From positions 124,001 to 188,000 of the forward strand of contig NBIV01000062.1 of NCBI GenBank assembly GCA_003194525.1: a stretch of DNA of 64,000 nucleotides, in the 5' to 3' direction. Both the position numbers and the translations under genes were made by a program. Position 1 is the stretch's first letter. Each line of letters opens with the position of its first letter. The notes below the pieces were generated by a model, which was not told the origin of the DNA, ran no database searches, and saw only the letters and a program-made list of their open reading frames with translations. Source of the DNA: Gracilariopsis chorda (lineage: Eukaryota > Rhodophyta > Florideophyceae > Gracilariales > Gracilariaceae). Shown here one piece after another: positions 20,885 through 31,844 of this stretch.

Positions 20885-23800
20885 TCAACGCGATCTAACA
20901 TGTGGAGAAGACTGCGAGAACAAGTTTCCCGCAGCCCCTTCAGCCGCATCAAGTCTCGGTCGTAACCGCTCATACACAAGCAGACTCACCGCCGTCGAAG
21001 GAGCAATTTTGAACGCATTAGGAAGCGCCCCGCGGAAGTAACCCCTCCATCCCAACTGCCGTCCAATGTCCTTCCAAGCGTTCAGGAAGCCCGTCGACTG
21101 CAGCGTGCCTCTCTGGTCAAACCCAGCAACTTGCATTCGTCGTCGGCATGTGTCGATTGGATATGTTGCCACTTGGCTCGTCATATTCGCCATGATGCCC
21201 GCCGCTACCAACCCCCCAGGCGTCGGTGTATTCGTCGGATCACCGTTTCGTCGGGGCAAAATTGGCAACAAGCAAGTTTCATACACCGCCAGTGTGATGC
21301 CAACAAAAGAGAAGCTGCCTACCAGCGTTGGAAACAGTCCACGGTAAATGCTTCGCATGCCCTCCATACGAATGGCTTCGTTGATACCGTGAAACGCACC
21401 GCGATATGGCTCAAACCCTTTTCTTTGCATCGCCAATCGAGCGCGCACAAAGTCGAAAGGATATGTTGCGGTTTGACTTACCATCCCGGCAACCCCTCCC
21501 GCGAACAATGCTAGAATGGTTCGGTTACCGGCGGACGAAGTGACAGCTGATGGCATGTCCTCACCCAGAGCGCCACCCGACGCGTTGACCCAGCTTATCG
21601 CTTCAGGAGATGTTGCCAGCCGCGTCACCAGTGCAGTCTGAATTATCGTACTGGGCACGGTTCGAAGAATATTTGCCCCGTTCTGCCTGAACAGTGCGCG
21701 CCGAATGCCCGTGTCCTCAGCAACCATCTGACGTAGGCTCGATATCCATCCTTTTGAATACTGACTGCGATCGCCAGTTTGCATTAACATCTTCACCCTT
21801 TCCAGAGGCGCAACTGCAGTTCTGCTAATCACACCGGTAAGACAAAGAGTTAACCAATCCGACCAATGCACAGTGGTCATCCACGCAGGTAAGTTCGGCG
21901 GGTATGTCGAATGAGTCTGGAGAATGGATCGAGAAGCAACTGGTATCGCCTTGGCTCCCACGAATTGCGACCCTAGCAATGTGGGCGCGGCATACGGACC
22001 CAGATAAGGGATTTCCTCCACATCCCTTTCGCTGCTAGTCGCTGAACCCACTGCATCAGCATTGATAAAATGCTCCCTGATCCTATGAATGTCCTCTCGA
22101 AACAAGGGCGGCAGAATATCTTTTGATACATCGTTGAAGTCTTTCATGGATAGCGTTCGTGTCCCGTCACGTCCAAATACAGAGCGAAGCGTAGAGTCAT
22201 CCCCGGACAGCATATTGCGAGCTCTCACGTCATAGTCAGCGTATTCGAGAAGAAGCTCTTCCATGTCATCCAGTGATATGAAACCCGTATTGCTCTGATC
22301 GGATCGCCGAAACGCTACTTCCATATCGGCATCAGGATTGTTAATAACAATATCAAACCGACAAAACTCCCAAAAGCTCAACAAGATGTCATGGTTAGCC
22401 TCACCCCCAGTGGAATCTTCGTTTCCACCACTGTTCAGTGACCGGAGCGTCGAAGGGTTGTTTCCATTCTTGCGACTTCTCGTCGTAATGGGGTCCTTTG
22501 CCCTATTGCTGGCAATCAAAGATACCAGCAGTCCTGCCAAGCGCTCTCTGTCCTGCTCCGGAAACGCATGTATTCCTATGAATCGTAGCAGATCGTCCTT
22601 GGTCATGTAAGGTTCACCATCCTTTTCGATGCTAGCATTATTCTTGAACACTGTTCTCAAGTGCTGGTTTCCACCCCCCAGGTTCAATCGATGATACGCA
22701 GCTGCTGATATAGCCCAGCACTCGGAATCGGTCCGCGCTCGTATTGTCGCCGCTCTGGGGGCATTGTACATCAAACTCAGTTCGCCAAAACTCTGCCCTT
22801 TATGGAGCGTCTTGACGCGAGCACCTTGGTCGTCACTTACGACTTCGGTATCGTTTTCTCCAATGCGACGTCTTTTGGGATTCCAAGTGTGCCGTTCAAG
22901 CTCCCCGCTTTTTATGAGGTACATGTTGTCACCTGTGTCACCCTGCTCGAAGACATTTTCCCCAGCACGGAATTTGACCAGGAAAAATGGTTTCAATTCG
23001 TTAGGTCCTATCTTATCTAGACGTTTGAACAAGAAATGCTCCTGTAAGTGGCGCCTTAACAACCTGCGATCTGCTGCGGAAATGATTGACTGCGTGTCTC
23101 CACTGGCATCTTTGAATCTCTCAAAGGTCGGTCGGTCAAGTTCCCAGAGCAGTGTCCTTTGCTTCGCCCTCAATGTTGCGACCCGAGCAACATTGTTGAA
23201 AGAGAAGCCAGTCAATCCGAAGCTGGTGCGAGATCCCAGCGTGCTAAGCAGGATCGGAGCTTGCTCCCCTCGAGAGTGCCATCGCTCCACTTCGCCGCTT
23301 GCAACGATGTAGAATCTATCGCCGTAATCTCCCTGCTCAAAGACGACATCGCCAGGTTCAACCACACGGGCGCGGAATGATTTGACGAGCTGACTTCGCT
23401 TGTACTCGTCTGGCACCTGACTGTACAGAGGCGTTCGTTTCAAGGCGTCTCGAATCAAGTTACGTTGATCACGAGATGGTTTTTCGCCGTCATAAACGCC
23501 ACTAAACGATTTTTGGCGGTTTAGAGAATCTCGAGAAGTGCGTGCGGATCGACGGAGATACTTCTCCGCGCTTAGTTTGACATTGTTGAGAAGCATGACT
23601 CCCGGGATACTAGCATCTTCAGACGAGAAATCCTTCGGGCTGTAATAAAAGGGGGGTGGATATGCGCCGATCAAATCGACTCGCTGGTAGGCAGCGGCCA
23701 CAAGTTCGGAGCAAAACACTCGAGAGAGATCGCCTTTGTACTTTGTAGAAACTTGAGGACTAGACAATGGCTGGGTTTCCTCGACGGAAGTGGCTTCGAA

Positions 23801-24451
23801 CTGGGGATCAAGACGCTTCTTGAGACGATAGATTTCGGCGGTAACGCGATCGCGTTCGCCCAACAAGATACGCTTTTGAAACATGGATACAGAAGCGGTT
23901 TCAAGCTCGGTATCAATATCATTGACAATAGTCTGTTTCTCAATGATAAGAGCGTTGAGATACTCCTTCTCCTTCTTTGCAACAGGATCGGAGATACGCA
24001 CCATAACGCTACCGGTTCCGATTTCATAAGGGCGGCCGACCATTTCCTGCGCAAACGCGTAAAACTTCTCACGCATAGAACTGTTTCTGACGATGGACAA
24101 CTGACGAATGGCGATTTCATTGGACTTTGAACGACGGACACGTTCTGAAAGGGAGCGAAGTTTCACGCCTCCGAAATCGGCTTCAAGAAAGAGCAGTTCG
24201 CCCGTGGCTGGGTGTCGAATGACAATGCCGACGTGATCCCACTGTGAATTTGAAAAGAGCTTTGACATTTTGCAAAGCACTGCACCCGCGAGTGGCATGG
24301 AGGTACATCTCCTGTTGAAGAGGACTATGTCACCTGAATCGAGCCCTGGAGGTAGTAGCAGCTCATTTGCGGAGTGGGTTGAGTCGTTTGAGGTGTTGGG
24401 TTGTTGATGGTCTGAGAAGTGGGGTTCGGGTGTTGCTGAAGTCTGGTTCAT
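20885..24451 (-). CDS. Papain-like / double cNMP-binding / EF-hand / mitochondrial carrier fusion protein
   Basis: One uninterrupted frame; 1188 residues from ATG 24451 (open to an ATG at 24748, but a TATA-like site and C-rich leader favour the downstream Met). Domains in order: (1) permuted NlpC/P60-type papain fold, residues about 38-300, GDIVLF, then DHVGIVI (His73) and FCSELVAAAYQ (Cys247) as the probable catalytic pair; (2) cNMP-binding domain about 343-445, with a degenerate phosphate cassette (Glu lost); (3) second cNMP-binding domain about 473-590 with an intact FGELSLMYNAPRAATI cassette (Glu558, Arg566); (4) EF-hand-like region about 700-780 with one plausible loop at 718-729; (5) SLC25 mitochondrial carrier about 862-1175 with PLERVK, PFDFVR and PIDTCR signatures. 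No N-terminal mitochondrial presequence is evident; carriers usually target internally. Transported metabolite unknown. A soluble regulatory half facing the cytosol would resemble the citrin/SCaMC arrangement. Confidence 0.88.
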   Translation of the reverse strand: MNQTSATPEPHFSDHQQPNTSNDSTHSANELLLPPGLDSGDIVLFNRRCTSMPLAGAVLCKMSKLFSNSQWDHVGIVIRHPATGELLFLEADFGGVKLRSLSERVRRSKSNEIAIRQLSIVRNSSMREKFYAFAQEMVGRPYEIGTGSVMVRISDPVAKKEKEYLNALIIEKQTIVNDIDTELETASVSMFQKRILLGERDRVTAEIYRLKKRLDPQFEATSVEETQPLSSPQVSTKYKGDLSRVFCSELVAAAYQRVDLIGAYPPPFYYSPKDFSSEDASIPGVMLLNNVKLSAEKYLRRSARTSRDSLNRQKSFSGVYDGEKPSRDQRNLIRDALKRTPLYSQVPDEYKRSQLVKSFRARVVEPGDVVFEQGDYGDRFYIVASGEVERWHSRGEQAPILLSTLGSRTSFGLTGFSFNNVARVATLRAKQRTLLWELDRPTFERFKDASGDTQSIISAADRRLLRRHLQEHFLFKRLDKIGPNELKPFFLVKFRAGENVFEQGDTGDNMYLIKSGELERHTWNPKRRRIGENDTEVVSDDQGARVKTLHKGQSFGELSLMYNAPRAATIRARTDSECWAISAAAYHRLNLGGGNQHLRTVFKNNASIEKDGEPYMTKDDLLRFIGIHAFPEQDRERLAGLLVSLIASNRAKDPITTRSRKNGNNPSTLRSLNSGGNEDSTGGEANHDILLSFWEFCRFDIVINNPDADMEVAFRRSDQSNTGFISLDDMEELLLEYADYDVRARNMLSGDDSTLRSVFGRDGTRTLSMKDFNDVSKDILPPLFREDIHRIREHFINADAVGSATSSERDVEEIPYLGPYAAPTLLGSQFVGAKAIPVASRSILQTHSTYPPNLPAWMTTVHWSDWLTLCLTGVISRTAVAPLERVKMLMQTGDRSQYSKGWISSLRQMVAEDTGIRRALFRQNGANILRTVPSTIIQTALVTRLATSPEAISWVNASGGALGEDMPSAVTSSAGNRTILALFAGGVAGMVSQTATYPFDFVRARLAMQRKGFEPYRGAFHGINEAIRMEGMRSIYRGLFPTLVGSFSFVGITLAVYETCLLPILPRRNGDPTNTPTPGGLVAAGIMANMTSQVATYPIDTCRRRMQVAGFDQRGTLQSTGFLNAWKDIGRQLGWRGYFRGALPNAFKIAPSTAVSLLVYERLRPRLDAAEGAAGNLFSQSSPHVRSR

Positions 24452-27175
24452 AATGGTGCGCAAGTATTGAGGGAGTAGGTGGTGGGGAAGGGAGAGGGGG
24501 TTTGTTGGCGGGGATTTAGCGGAAGGTATATACCATGAAAGCAGTTTGATGACGTTGGCAAAGACGCACTCAAGTAGCTGAGCGTTGTTTACGACAGCGT
24601 CTGATGTGCGGCAACGTGCACATAGCTTTGGACCAGCGCTTCGCTTCGCAGTGGTGGTGACGGACTCTAAAATTTTGTGGGGTGCAGTGTCAGAATGTGG
24701 GCAGCGCGGCACGTCGGAATTGGGTGCCGCAAGCGGAGGTGACTGCATCCTCGAACGGAAGAAGGTAGTCTACGTTGGCTGTCTGGCGAGCGTGTACAGC
24801 ACGGGAAATGCACAGCATGTACACTTGTACACGTGGGGACGTTGTCCTTCTTGCGGATCTTGCGTACAGTGCACCCGTGTGATGTTGTGAGTTGTGGTGT
24901 GTGTGTGACATTTGTGGAAGGATGCGTAAGCTAAGTTAGAAAAGTTACGTTGCGGATGTTTGTTCACAGGTCTCCCGCGTATCGGTAACCCAGCTAGTGG
25001 AAGTTACAAATGGACTGTTTTGGTGGCGTGGCGGGGATAACTGTTGCGGTGGCGATTGCGTGATGGCCGTTTGCATGATGGCCGATTGCATGTGGCGAGC
25101 ATGTTGTGATGTAACGCTTAGCTTGTGTCCCAGACGAGTAGTCAAACAGTTTCTGCAAGCGAGCATAGTGTTGGCAGCAGCGTGTTGCGTGATGAGTAGG
25201 TGGGCTGTTGACTGCAGCACCTGGTAGACTACATAAGGTAGGGTAAGCATTCGGTACCTTTGGTACCGTCGGTGCATTGGGCAGCAAAAGTGGTTGTGAA
25301 CGGTTGATGGGAAAGAGCGATAAATTGCATGTTGAACAGCGTAAATGAATGGTACACGTGACAGCATATCCAAGGTGAACTTCCGTTGCCGTATTGAAAA
25401 TTTTAAAACGAGGCCCGACGCGGGCGGGTGGAACGACAACAGTGCGAAGGACGAGCGTGCGCTAGCAGATAAGATGAACATGTGACAAGCGCGGGTGACA
25501 AGCGTCGATGGCATGTTGCGCACTGTGATACGGATGAGGCGAAACATTGAGGGTGCGTAGAAGGAGGCGTTTGTGGTTCCACGTGGCGAGTACGGACGTG
25601 AATGAGCACAGCGCACAGCGCGTTGATGAGTGTGTTTGCTCACCATGGCCGTTGGGTGGGGTGTGTGGCGGCGGTCTCGAGAAGGCTGGACGCGTGGTAA
25701 GCTAGGTTAGACAGTGTTGACAACAGACCATCATACGGGAGGGGAGTCAGGGGACTGGACTTGGGGGCGGCGGAGTATTTGGGGGTGTCGGATGCATGAG
25801 AAGCATGGACGTAAGGTAAGTGGTAAACGTTGGTACGAGCCGGGTTTGCAGTGGCTGTTGCAGTGGCGCTTCAATGTTTTAAAATGCAGTCACGTTAGCA
25901 AAACGATCTTGGGGGGGAGGAAGATGCAGTGGAGTAAAATGTTGCGTTTATGATGAAGAAGCGAATAAAGAGGTGGAGAGGCGGGTGGTGGCGGGTGTAG
26001 ATGGGGAGTATGTGAGAAGAATGTAAGCGGCGAAGAGCGATTCGGTGCATTGGAAGGCGCACGTGTTGGATGAAAGATGTGAGCACATGAGAACATGGTG
26101 ACGAGACGGTCGCAAGAGTGAAAGCTGGGACGAAGAAGGCGAATGGTCGGTGGATAGAAAGGGGGGTGGGCACAGGAGGCGATGAGAAACGGCGCTTCGA
26201 AAGCTACAGGTACAGTACAGTACGACGATGGCAAGTGAATGCGGGCGATCGGTTTGAGGGCGCGCTCTTACAGCGCTGACGCATGGCGCGCATGCGAGCG
26301 AGCAGAAGAAGGCGGCGGCGCAGCGGTGGACAGCGCGACACACTTGTCGCCAGTTGACAGGTTGCAAGGCGCGCGACTGACCAACCGGAGCGCGCATACG
26401 GTGGATACGCACCCGCGCGGGGCGCGCAGAGAAGGCGTGGCTGGAAGCACCGGACCGTTTAGCTTGGACCGACGTGCGCGCTGACGGCGTCCACAGCGGC
26501 AGCGCCGCCATTCGGCGGGGGCGATTGACTTGCCGCCCGCGCGGCAGCAGCACTCGCTCGGATCACCTTTCCTCCTGCTGTTGACCATTCGCCCCTCCTT
26601 ACAACTGTCCGTTTTGGCGCCGATCGCATCCCCTTTCCTTGACCCCCACGGCTCCGACTCCTCTTCACTACTCCTTTGCTTCCCCCTATCCCTAACCTAC
26701 CCGTCCCTTCCCCCTCGGTGTCCTCTTCTCGTTCGTTCCTCCCTTCTTCAATATCCCCCCCCACACACCACCCCTCCCCACACCCCCCCAAACCCCCATC
26801 TCCGTCCCTCACCCCTACTTCCCCCTCTCCCTTCGCCACCTCCTCACTTCTTCACCACCCCCCCCCCTCCCCCCCGCCCCATAGGTTAGTTCCACATCAC
26901 TTCCTTCTTTCCTAATTCCAGTACTTCCATCCATTTCCTATTTCCCACAACTCCCTCTGTCAACACTCCCCGCCCCCACCTTTAACCGATCCCCCCTTTT
27001 CTCCAATTCCTCACTTGTTCCCATTTCGTTTCGTGCGTACTAACTTGCTTGCCGTACCTTTCTACACCCCCCCCCCACTGCGCCCCCGCCCCCTCCCCTT
27101 CGCAATCCACATTCATTACACTCCGTTGCTGACCCGCGCCTTCGACAACAACTCCCCCTTCCCCCCGACACAGCA
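24452..27175. other. Divergent intergenic region with 14-3-3 leader
   Basis: No supported gene. 25.70-26.18 kb is G-rich on the + strand; 26.22-26.53 kb is CpG-rich; 26.56-27.17 kb is almost pure pyrimidine with C-runs and directly precedes the 14-3-3 ATG, so it is probably its leader or promoter. Open frames in the C-rich part are Pro/Ser-only and reflect composition. Confidence 0.5.
24527..24534 (-). promoter_or_regulatory. TATA-like site of the fusion gene
   Basis: TATATA at 24527-24532, about 76-81 bp upstream of ATG 24451 on the minus strand, followed by a C-rich leader. It is one reason to prefer 24451 over the in-frame ATG at 24748. Confidence 0.45.
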
Positions 27176-28123
27176 ATGGATCAAAACGCAAGAGACAAGG
27201 CCGTGTATCTGGCCAAGCTTGCTGAGCAAGCTGAGCGATACGATGGTGCGTCTTCCCATTCATTCATTCAACATTCAACATCGTCCACGTCGTGCACATC
27301 TTGCTCATGGCACGCGTATTCCACTTGCTCATTTCACCCCTTTTCCACCCCATGCTAACCCATCACTCCCTTCTCCATTCGCACCGTCCTTGCTGCATCT
27401 TCTTGCAATGCCTCCTCAACAGAAATGGTCCGCGAAATGCGAAAAGTTGCGAGTCACACCGATGCCGGCTCCGGTGAGCTTTCGGTTGAGGAACGCAACC
27501 TACTCTCCGTCGCCTACAAGAACGTAATTGGAGCTCGTCGTGCAAGTTGGCGCATAATTTCCTCCATTGAGCAAAAAGAGCAAAACAAGGGCAATGCCGT
27601 CCATGTCGACATTACCAAAGAGTATCGCGCCACCATCGAATCAGAACTCAATGAGATTTGCAAGGATATTCTCGGCATTCTTGACAAGAACCTCATCGCG
27701 TCGGCCCGAACTGGCGAGTCCAAGGTCTTCTACTACAAGATGAAGGGCGATTATCATCGCTATCTGGCTGAATTCTCCAATGAAGCCGAGCGTAGGGAAG
27801 CCGCTCAACTGTCTTTGGAGGCTTACCAGGAGGCTACTAACATTGCCAAGGAAGAACTTCCGCCCACACATCCTATTCGTCTGGGTTTGGCCCTCAACTT
27901 CTCCGTCTTCTACTACGAGATCTTCAACAGTCCAGATGATGCTTGTCAATTAGCCAAGACTGCATTCGATGAAGCTATCGCAGAGTTGGATACGCTCAAC
28001 GAGGACTCTTACAAGGACTCTACCCTCATCATGCAGCTTCTGCGCGATAACCTTACCTTGTGGAAGACCGATCAAGACAATGACGAAGAGCTTGTCGATG
28101 AGAACCCAGATGAAAAGGAGTAA
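27176..28123 (+). CDS. 14-3-3 protein (2 exons)
   Basis: Exons 27176-27245 and 27423-28123 (phase 1 junction, GTGCGT donor, CAACAG acceptor) give 256 residues, the usual 14-3-3 length. 14-3-3 proteins are dimeric adaptors that bind phosphoserine/phosphothreonine motifs and control kinases, transporters and metabolic enzymes in the cytosol and nucleus. Near-invariant blocks are visible: [16 protein letters not shown] spanning the intron, [39 protein letters not shown] and [14 protein letters not shown], with the phosphopeptide-binding Lys, Arg and Tyr residues in place. The tail is acidic. The intron near the start codon and C-rich leader fit other genes here. Confidence 0.97.
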
Positions 28124-28752
28124 GCCAGAATCACCTCATTAACTATACCGTGTAGGAGCTTGTGCATTGTGTGCATCTCATCCTCAATGGCGTGCCGTTA
28201 CTTTGGGTAACGCTGTTTGTTGTCTACAAAAACAAAAAGCAGTGCCGGCCCCTTCTCACTGCATGTGCGCTCTCCCTTTTGTGTCACTTGCTAGTGCTTG
28301 GCATCACCATTGTGCCGAATGCATATTTCATGTACGCTTTCTTCTTGCGGTTGTCTTTACGGGAAGAAAGATCATTTTCGACGAGGCGAGTCAAGCGTTC
28401 TGAACAGCTTAACAGCGTAGCGAACATAAAGGAAGAACATCTCGTGTTTTCGTGCTTCAGCAACATAGTCGTAGCTTCCTTTCCCATTAAACAGTGTAAA
28501 ACGAAGCCCGCCCCGTGCAATAATGTCCGTACAACCACCCCTTCATCCCATTTAGCCACTGATCTATCGCTGTATGCCGCATGCAGCATGCTGCATGCTG
28601 CATTCTTCACCGTCATGTGAACTGCAAAAGGACATGTGGTGCTTCTGACATCACAGTCTCACATAACGTAGTATGGGAGATGCAAGTGCCGATTCAACTA
28701 CGATTAAGTCTTTACATGGTTAAGTGTTGGGATAAGTTAAAAGGGAGTTTCA
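28124..28752. other. Convergent 3' intergenic region
   Basis: Lies between 14-3-3 and the VPS39-like gene. A short palindromic GCATGC/TGCA-rich stretch at about 28576-28600; otherwise only 3' untranslated sequence is expected. Confidence 0.5.
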
Positions 28753-31662
28753 TCAGTTTCTATTGGAAGTTTCCTGGTTGTCTCGGCTGACATGGCAGGC
28801 GTAGTGAGCCACCGACCCATCGGGGTACGCAACAAACGCATGTGTCGCGATTCTACGCGTGCAAAGGGTACACGCTCTATCATGTCCGATGACTACCACC
28901 CTGCGCCTACGGGTTAGTACTTCTTCTCGCATGCGACGAACCTCGCTCTTTCTCACAGCCCGTAACATTTCTGCGAGTCGATGCCGTTCATTTCCAGACA
29001 CGAGCGCGGCTTCGAGAAACGGAAACATATTGGAGAGCGATAGCGATTCGTCGGAACAGTGTCCATCGAGCAGTAACTTGTCAATGTCAAGTGTTCCTGC
29101 GCAGCATTTCAACAGTTTGCTTGCGTCTTCAATACGCATTGCCCTCCCTTGACCTGATACCCTTAAAAAAGCGGCCACAAGGGATTCAACAGCGGTTACA
29201 CGACCCGAGGCTGGTGACATTCGTATCAACCTGCTCAGCGCTTCTTGAGGTCCCAAGTTCACTTCCGCCGCAAGTTCGTCTGCTGCGGCCTCATGTCGTC
29301 CTTGTCTTCCCAAGAGGAACGCAAGCTCTTCACGCAGCCCAAGCGCCTGGTACTCCGGTTTTTGTAACGCCTGCAAGAGAGTGTAGGAATGATAAGTAGC
29401 TTCAGGACGGTAGAGAATACTTGTTCCGAAGGCCGACCGTAAGTCTTGGAAAACCTTTGTGTTCTCGAGAGCATCTGCTTTCGCCATTCCGGCCAGAAGA
29501 GCCAATCCGATCACATCGCCTGAGAACCTCTCATTCGACTCAAAATTGCTTTCTTTGGCTTCGGTTACATCTTCACTACGATCTTCAGAGATCAGGCCGC
29601 AAACTTCGACAACAATATCACTTAGAACATCGTCCGCTTCCTCTACAAGAACTTCAAACGATCTACCAAGAAGATCATCTGAGTCCTTGACCTCTCGGAC
29701 AAGACGTTGTATTAGCATTTGAAGTTTCGGACGTCCTTGCGCCTCGCCTCGAGCCTCACGGCAAAGCCATCGCAGATGTGAGAAATACACTTCCGGGTCA
29801 TCGCTGGGGCGCATACTGTTCGAAAGATAGCCACTAACTCCGTCAAACTTATTCGACATTTCTGAGTTCTCCAAAAGTGTAAGGGCCTTCTCGTGAACCG
29901 ACAGAGAGGTATAAAGCTCGACAAGGGCTTCAATTCGCTCTTCCTCGCGCAGTACACTGCCCTTCCCGGTTATCTGGCTTTCACCGACTGATAAGGGAAT
30001 TCCATGCTTGGACTGCAAAAGAGACCTGATCCTCGAAGCTGATTCATCTGCACGACACAATGTCTCTAAGACATAGACGTCAGCTTTGCTGGGACGCATA
30101 ATCTGCCGCCGTAACCTAAAGAGGAAGTCGGCCCACATTGTCGCGGTTACATCGTCCGCTTGCCAGCTCTCGTTGGAGGTTCCACGCAGCTCAACGGCTT
30201 CCGATACAAGGTCAGGATCCGTGCCTTCTTGCTTCACAACTATGTTTACTACATTTTGCATGTGGCAAATCGCTGCGTCATGCCAATCTTGGCTCCTGGC
30301 TTCCTTAGCCAAAAGACGACGCAGTCTCAGCATGCGACTCAGTTGTTCTGCAGGTACCAGAGCAAGTGCCAATCTTAGCTCATTCGCAGCTTCTTTTTCT
30401 TCTATCAGTGATTCGAGATCATCAACCAACTCCAAAGCCACAATGCGACCGCTTGGCCAGAAGACAGCAGCGAGCCTGCGTCCGTATCTGTACGGTATCA
30501 GCTTTGGTCCTGGTTCAGGCTTTTTTTGGTCATCCTCAAACAACTTAACTTGCTCCATAACTCCTTGCACGGATCCATTAGCAGCGAATGCTACTACTTC
30601 ATTTTCTGAGGAAACAGATAGAACGAAAGGGGATGAAAACGTCGTGCTTTGTGATGGTTTTTCGGCCCTTGCCGCTAGAGCTTCATCCAACACAGTCCGA
30701 TGAGTTATGCCTGTAGCGACAGATCCAAGTGAGGAAATTGAGTTGCTTCTTTGATTCGCGAGCATTCGACGAGACTTGCTCACTTCACTAGTCTTCAGAC
30801 TAGATGTCACTGAATCGGAAATATTCATACCGCTTCTGCTTTTGAATACATTCTCCATCTCTTCCAGCTTCTCCCCAAAAGATGAATAAGTAACTAGTTC
30901 TTGATCAACTGTGAGCAACCACCTATTGTCTGGAAGTGCGAATGCGACAGACGAATCGCCAGACGGAGAGACCTCACGCCTCCAAAACAAACCTCCTATA
31001 AGCGATAACACGGCAGTTCCACCATCTGCGGCCGTTGATTGTCGCCGGGGGCGATCTGTACGCTCCACTGTTGCCGCTACAGCAAGAACTCCTCCTCGGG
31101 ATATCCTGAGTAAATAATGAGTCGAGCTCGTCGACGCAACAATTGTCGTCTCCGAAAAGGCAACGGCCGCAACCTTATCAGGAAGGATATACTCTCCAAG
31201 AACAGTAACTTTTTCGCGTACGAGATTGATATCCAAGAGAAAGACAGTTGCCTCCCTCGCAAGCGCCACCCGGAACGATTCCGCTACAAGGTCGGATCCG
31301 AGACTATCAACAGAGAATATATGAGCGGTGTTAGACATATTCCGCAGTTCATCTGCCAAAGCTCCCTCTATTCTTTCCAGAGTTGGAAACGAATACAGGC
31401 GCAATCCAACTCCATTTATTAGAGCCAAGACGACTGCTTTTTGCTCGGGGAAAGAATCCAATGTGAAAGACGCATAGCGTACACAGGCTACTGCGCGGGC
31501 GAAGGAGTCTGTGCTTACTCTCTGCTCTTCCCCGCAAATTAGTTCACGGGTTTCAGTCGCAGCGACGATACAGCCTGTATCTGGAACGGCAGTCGCGCAC
31601 AACACACGCGCTCCTCGGGAATCGAAGTTGGGAAGCGGTTGGCAGCGTATTAAGGACGCCAT
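28753..31662 (-). CDS. VPS39: VPS39/TGFBRAP1-family HOPS/CORVET tethering subunit
   Basis: Single exon, 969 residues from ATG 31662; the frame is open 67 codons further but begins with TTG. The N-terminal third has the character of a CNH (citron-homology) beta-propeller that binds a Rab, the middle is helical clathrin-repeat-like sequence, and the C terminus ends in the Vps39-type zinc motif: CTLC (931-934), AFVAYPDGSVAHYAC with His953 and Cys956. In VPS39 the same region reads C-x2-C, KKIG, ARYPNG, VVHYFC. Such proteins join Rab7 or Rab5 to the HOPS or CORVET core for late-endosome/vacuole fusion. Whether it is VPS39 or the TGFBRAP1/VPS3 paralogue cannot be settled by eye. VPS16, a core subunit of the same complexes, lies 10.5 kb away on the same strand. 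Confidence 0.8.
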   Translation of the reverse strand: MASLIRCQPLPNFDSRGARVLCATAVPDTGCIVAATETRELICGEEQRVSTDSFARAVACVRYASFTLDSFPEQKAVVLALINGVGLRLYSFPTLERIEGALADELRNMSNTAHIFSVDSLGSDLVAESFRVALAREATVFLLDINLVREKVTVLGEYILPDKVAAVAFSETTIVASTSSTHYLLRISRGGVLAVAATVERTDRPRRQSTAADGGTAVLSLIGGLFWRREVSPSGDSSVAFALPDNRWLLTVDQELVTYSSFGEKLEEMENVFKSRSGMNISDSVTSSLKTSEVSKSRRMLANQRSNSISSLGSVATGITHRTVLDEALAARAEKPSQSTTFSSPFVLSVSSENEVVAFAANGSVQGVMEQVKLFEDDQKKPEPGPKLIPYRYGRRLAAVFWPSGRIVALELVDDLESLIEEKEAANELRLALALVPAEQLSRMLRLRRLLAKEARSQDWHDAAICHMQNVVNIVVKQEGTDPDLVSEAVELRGTSNESWQADDVTATMWADFLFRLRRQIMRPSKADVYVLETLCRADESASRIRSLLQSKHGIPLSVGESQITGKGSVLREEERIEALVELYTSLSVHEKALTLLENSEMSNKFDGVSGYLSNSMRPSDDPEVYFSHLRWLCREARGEAQGRPKLQMLIQRLVREVKDSDDLLGRSFEVLVEEADDVLSDIVVEVCGLISEDRSEDVTEAKESNFESNERFSGDVIGLALLAGMAKADALENTKVFQDLRSAFGTSILYRPEATYHSYTLLQALQKPEYQALGLREELAFLLGRQGRHEAAADELAAEVNLGPQEALSRLIRMSPASGRVTAVESLVAAFLRVSGQGRAMRIEDASKLLKCCAGTLDIDKLLLDGHCSDESLSLSNMFPFLEAALVSGNERHRLAEMLRAVRKSEVRRMREEVLTRRRRVVVIGHDRACTLCTRRIATHAFVAYPDGSVAHYACHVSRDNQETSNRN

Positions 31663-31844
31663 GTTATCAACAGCCAAGCATGGACCCGTCGCTAGAGACA
31701 CTTGGGTGTGAGAACTCAAGCCGGAAGATTGGTTGCAATCGCCTGGGCTTGCACCACCGAATACATTTCTGAACGCAAACGAACGATGTGTCTTTCTGCA
31801 GGCAAGAACTAGCCCTGCAAGGAATCTTTGCTCGTACCGTGTAG

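Noticed and set aside
24452..24748. N-terminal 99-codon extension of the fusion protein
   Set aside because: The TATA-like site at 24527 and C-rich leader lie inside the extension, and its sequence has no domain. Kept as an alternative start only.
26459..27527. Pro/Ser-rich frames upstream of and across the 14-3-3 start
   Set aside because: Low-complexity translation of the pyrimidine-rich leader; the 14-3-3 exon junction explains the coding part.
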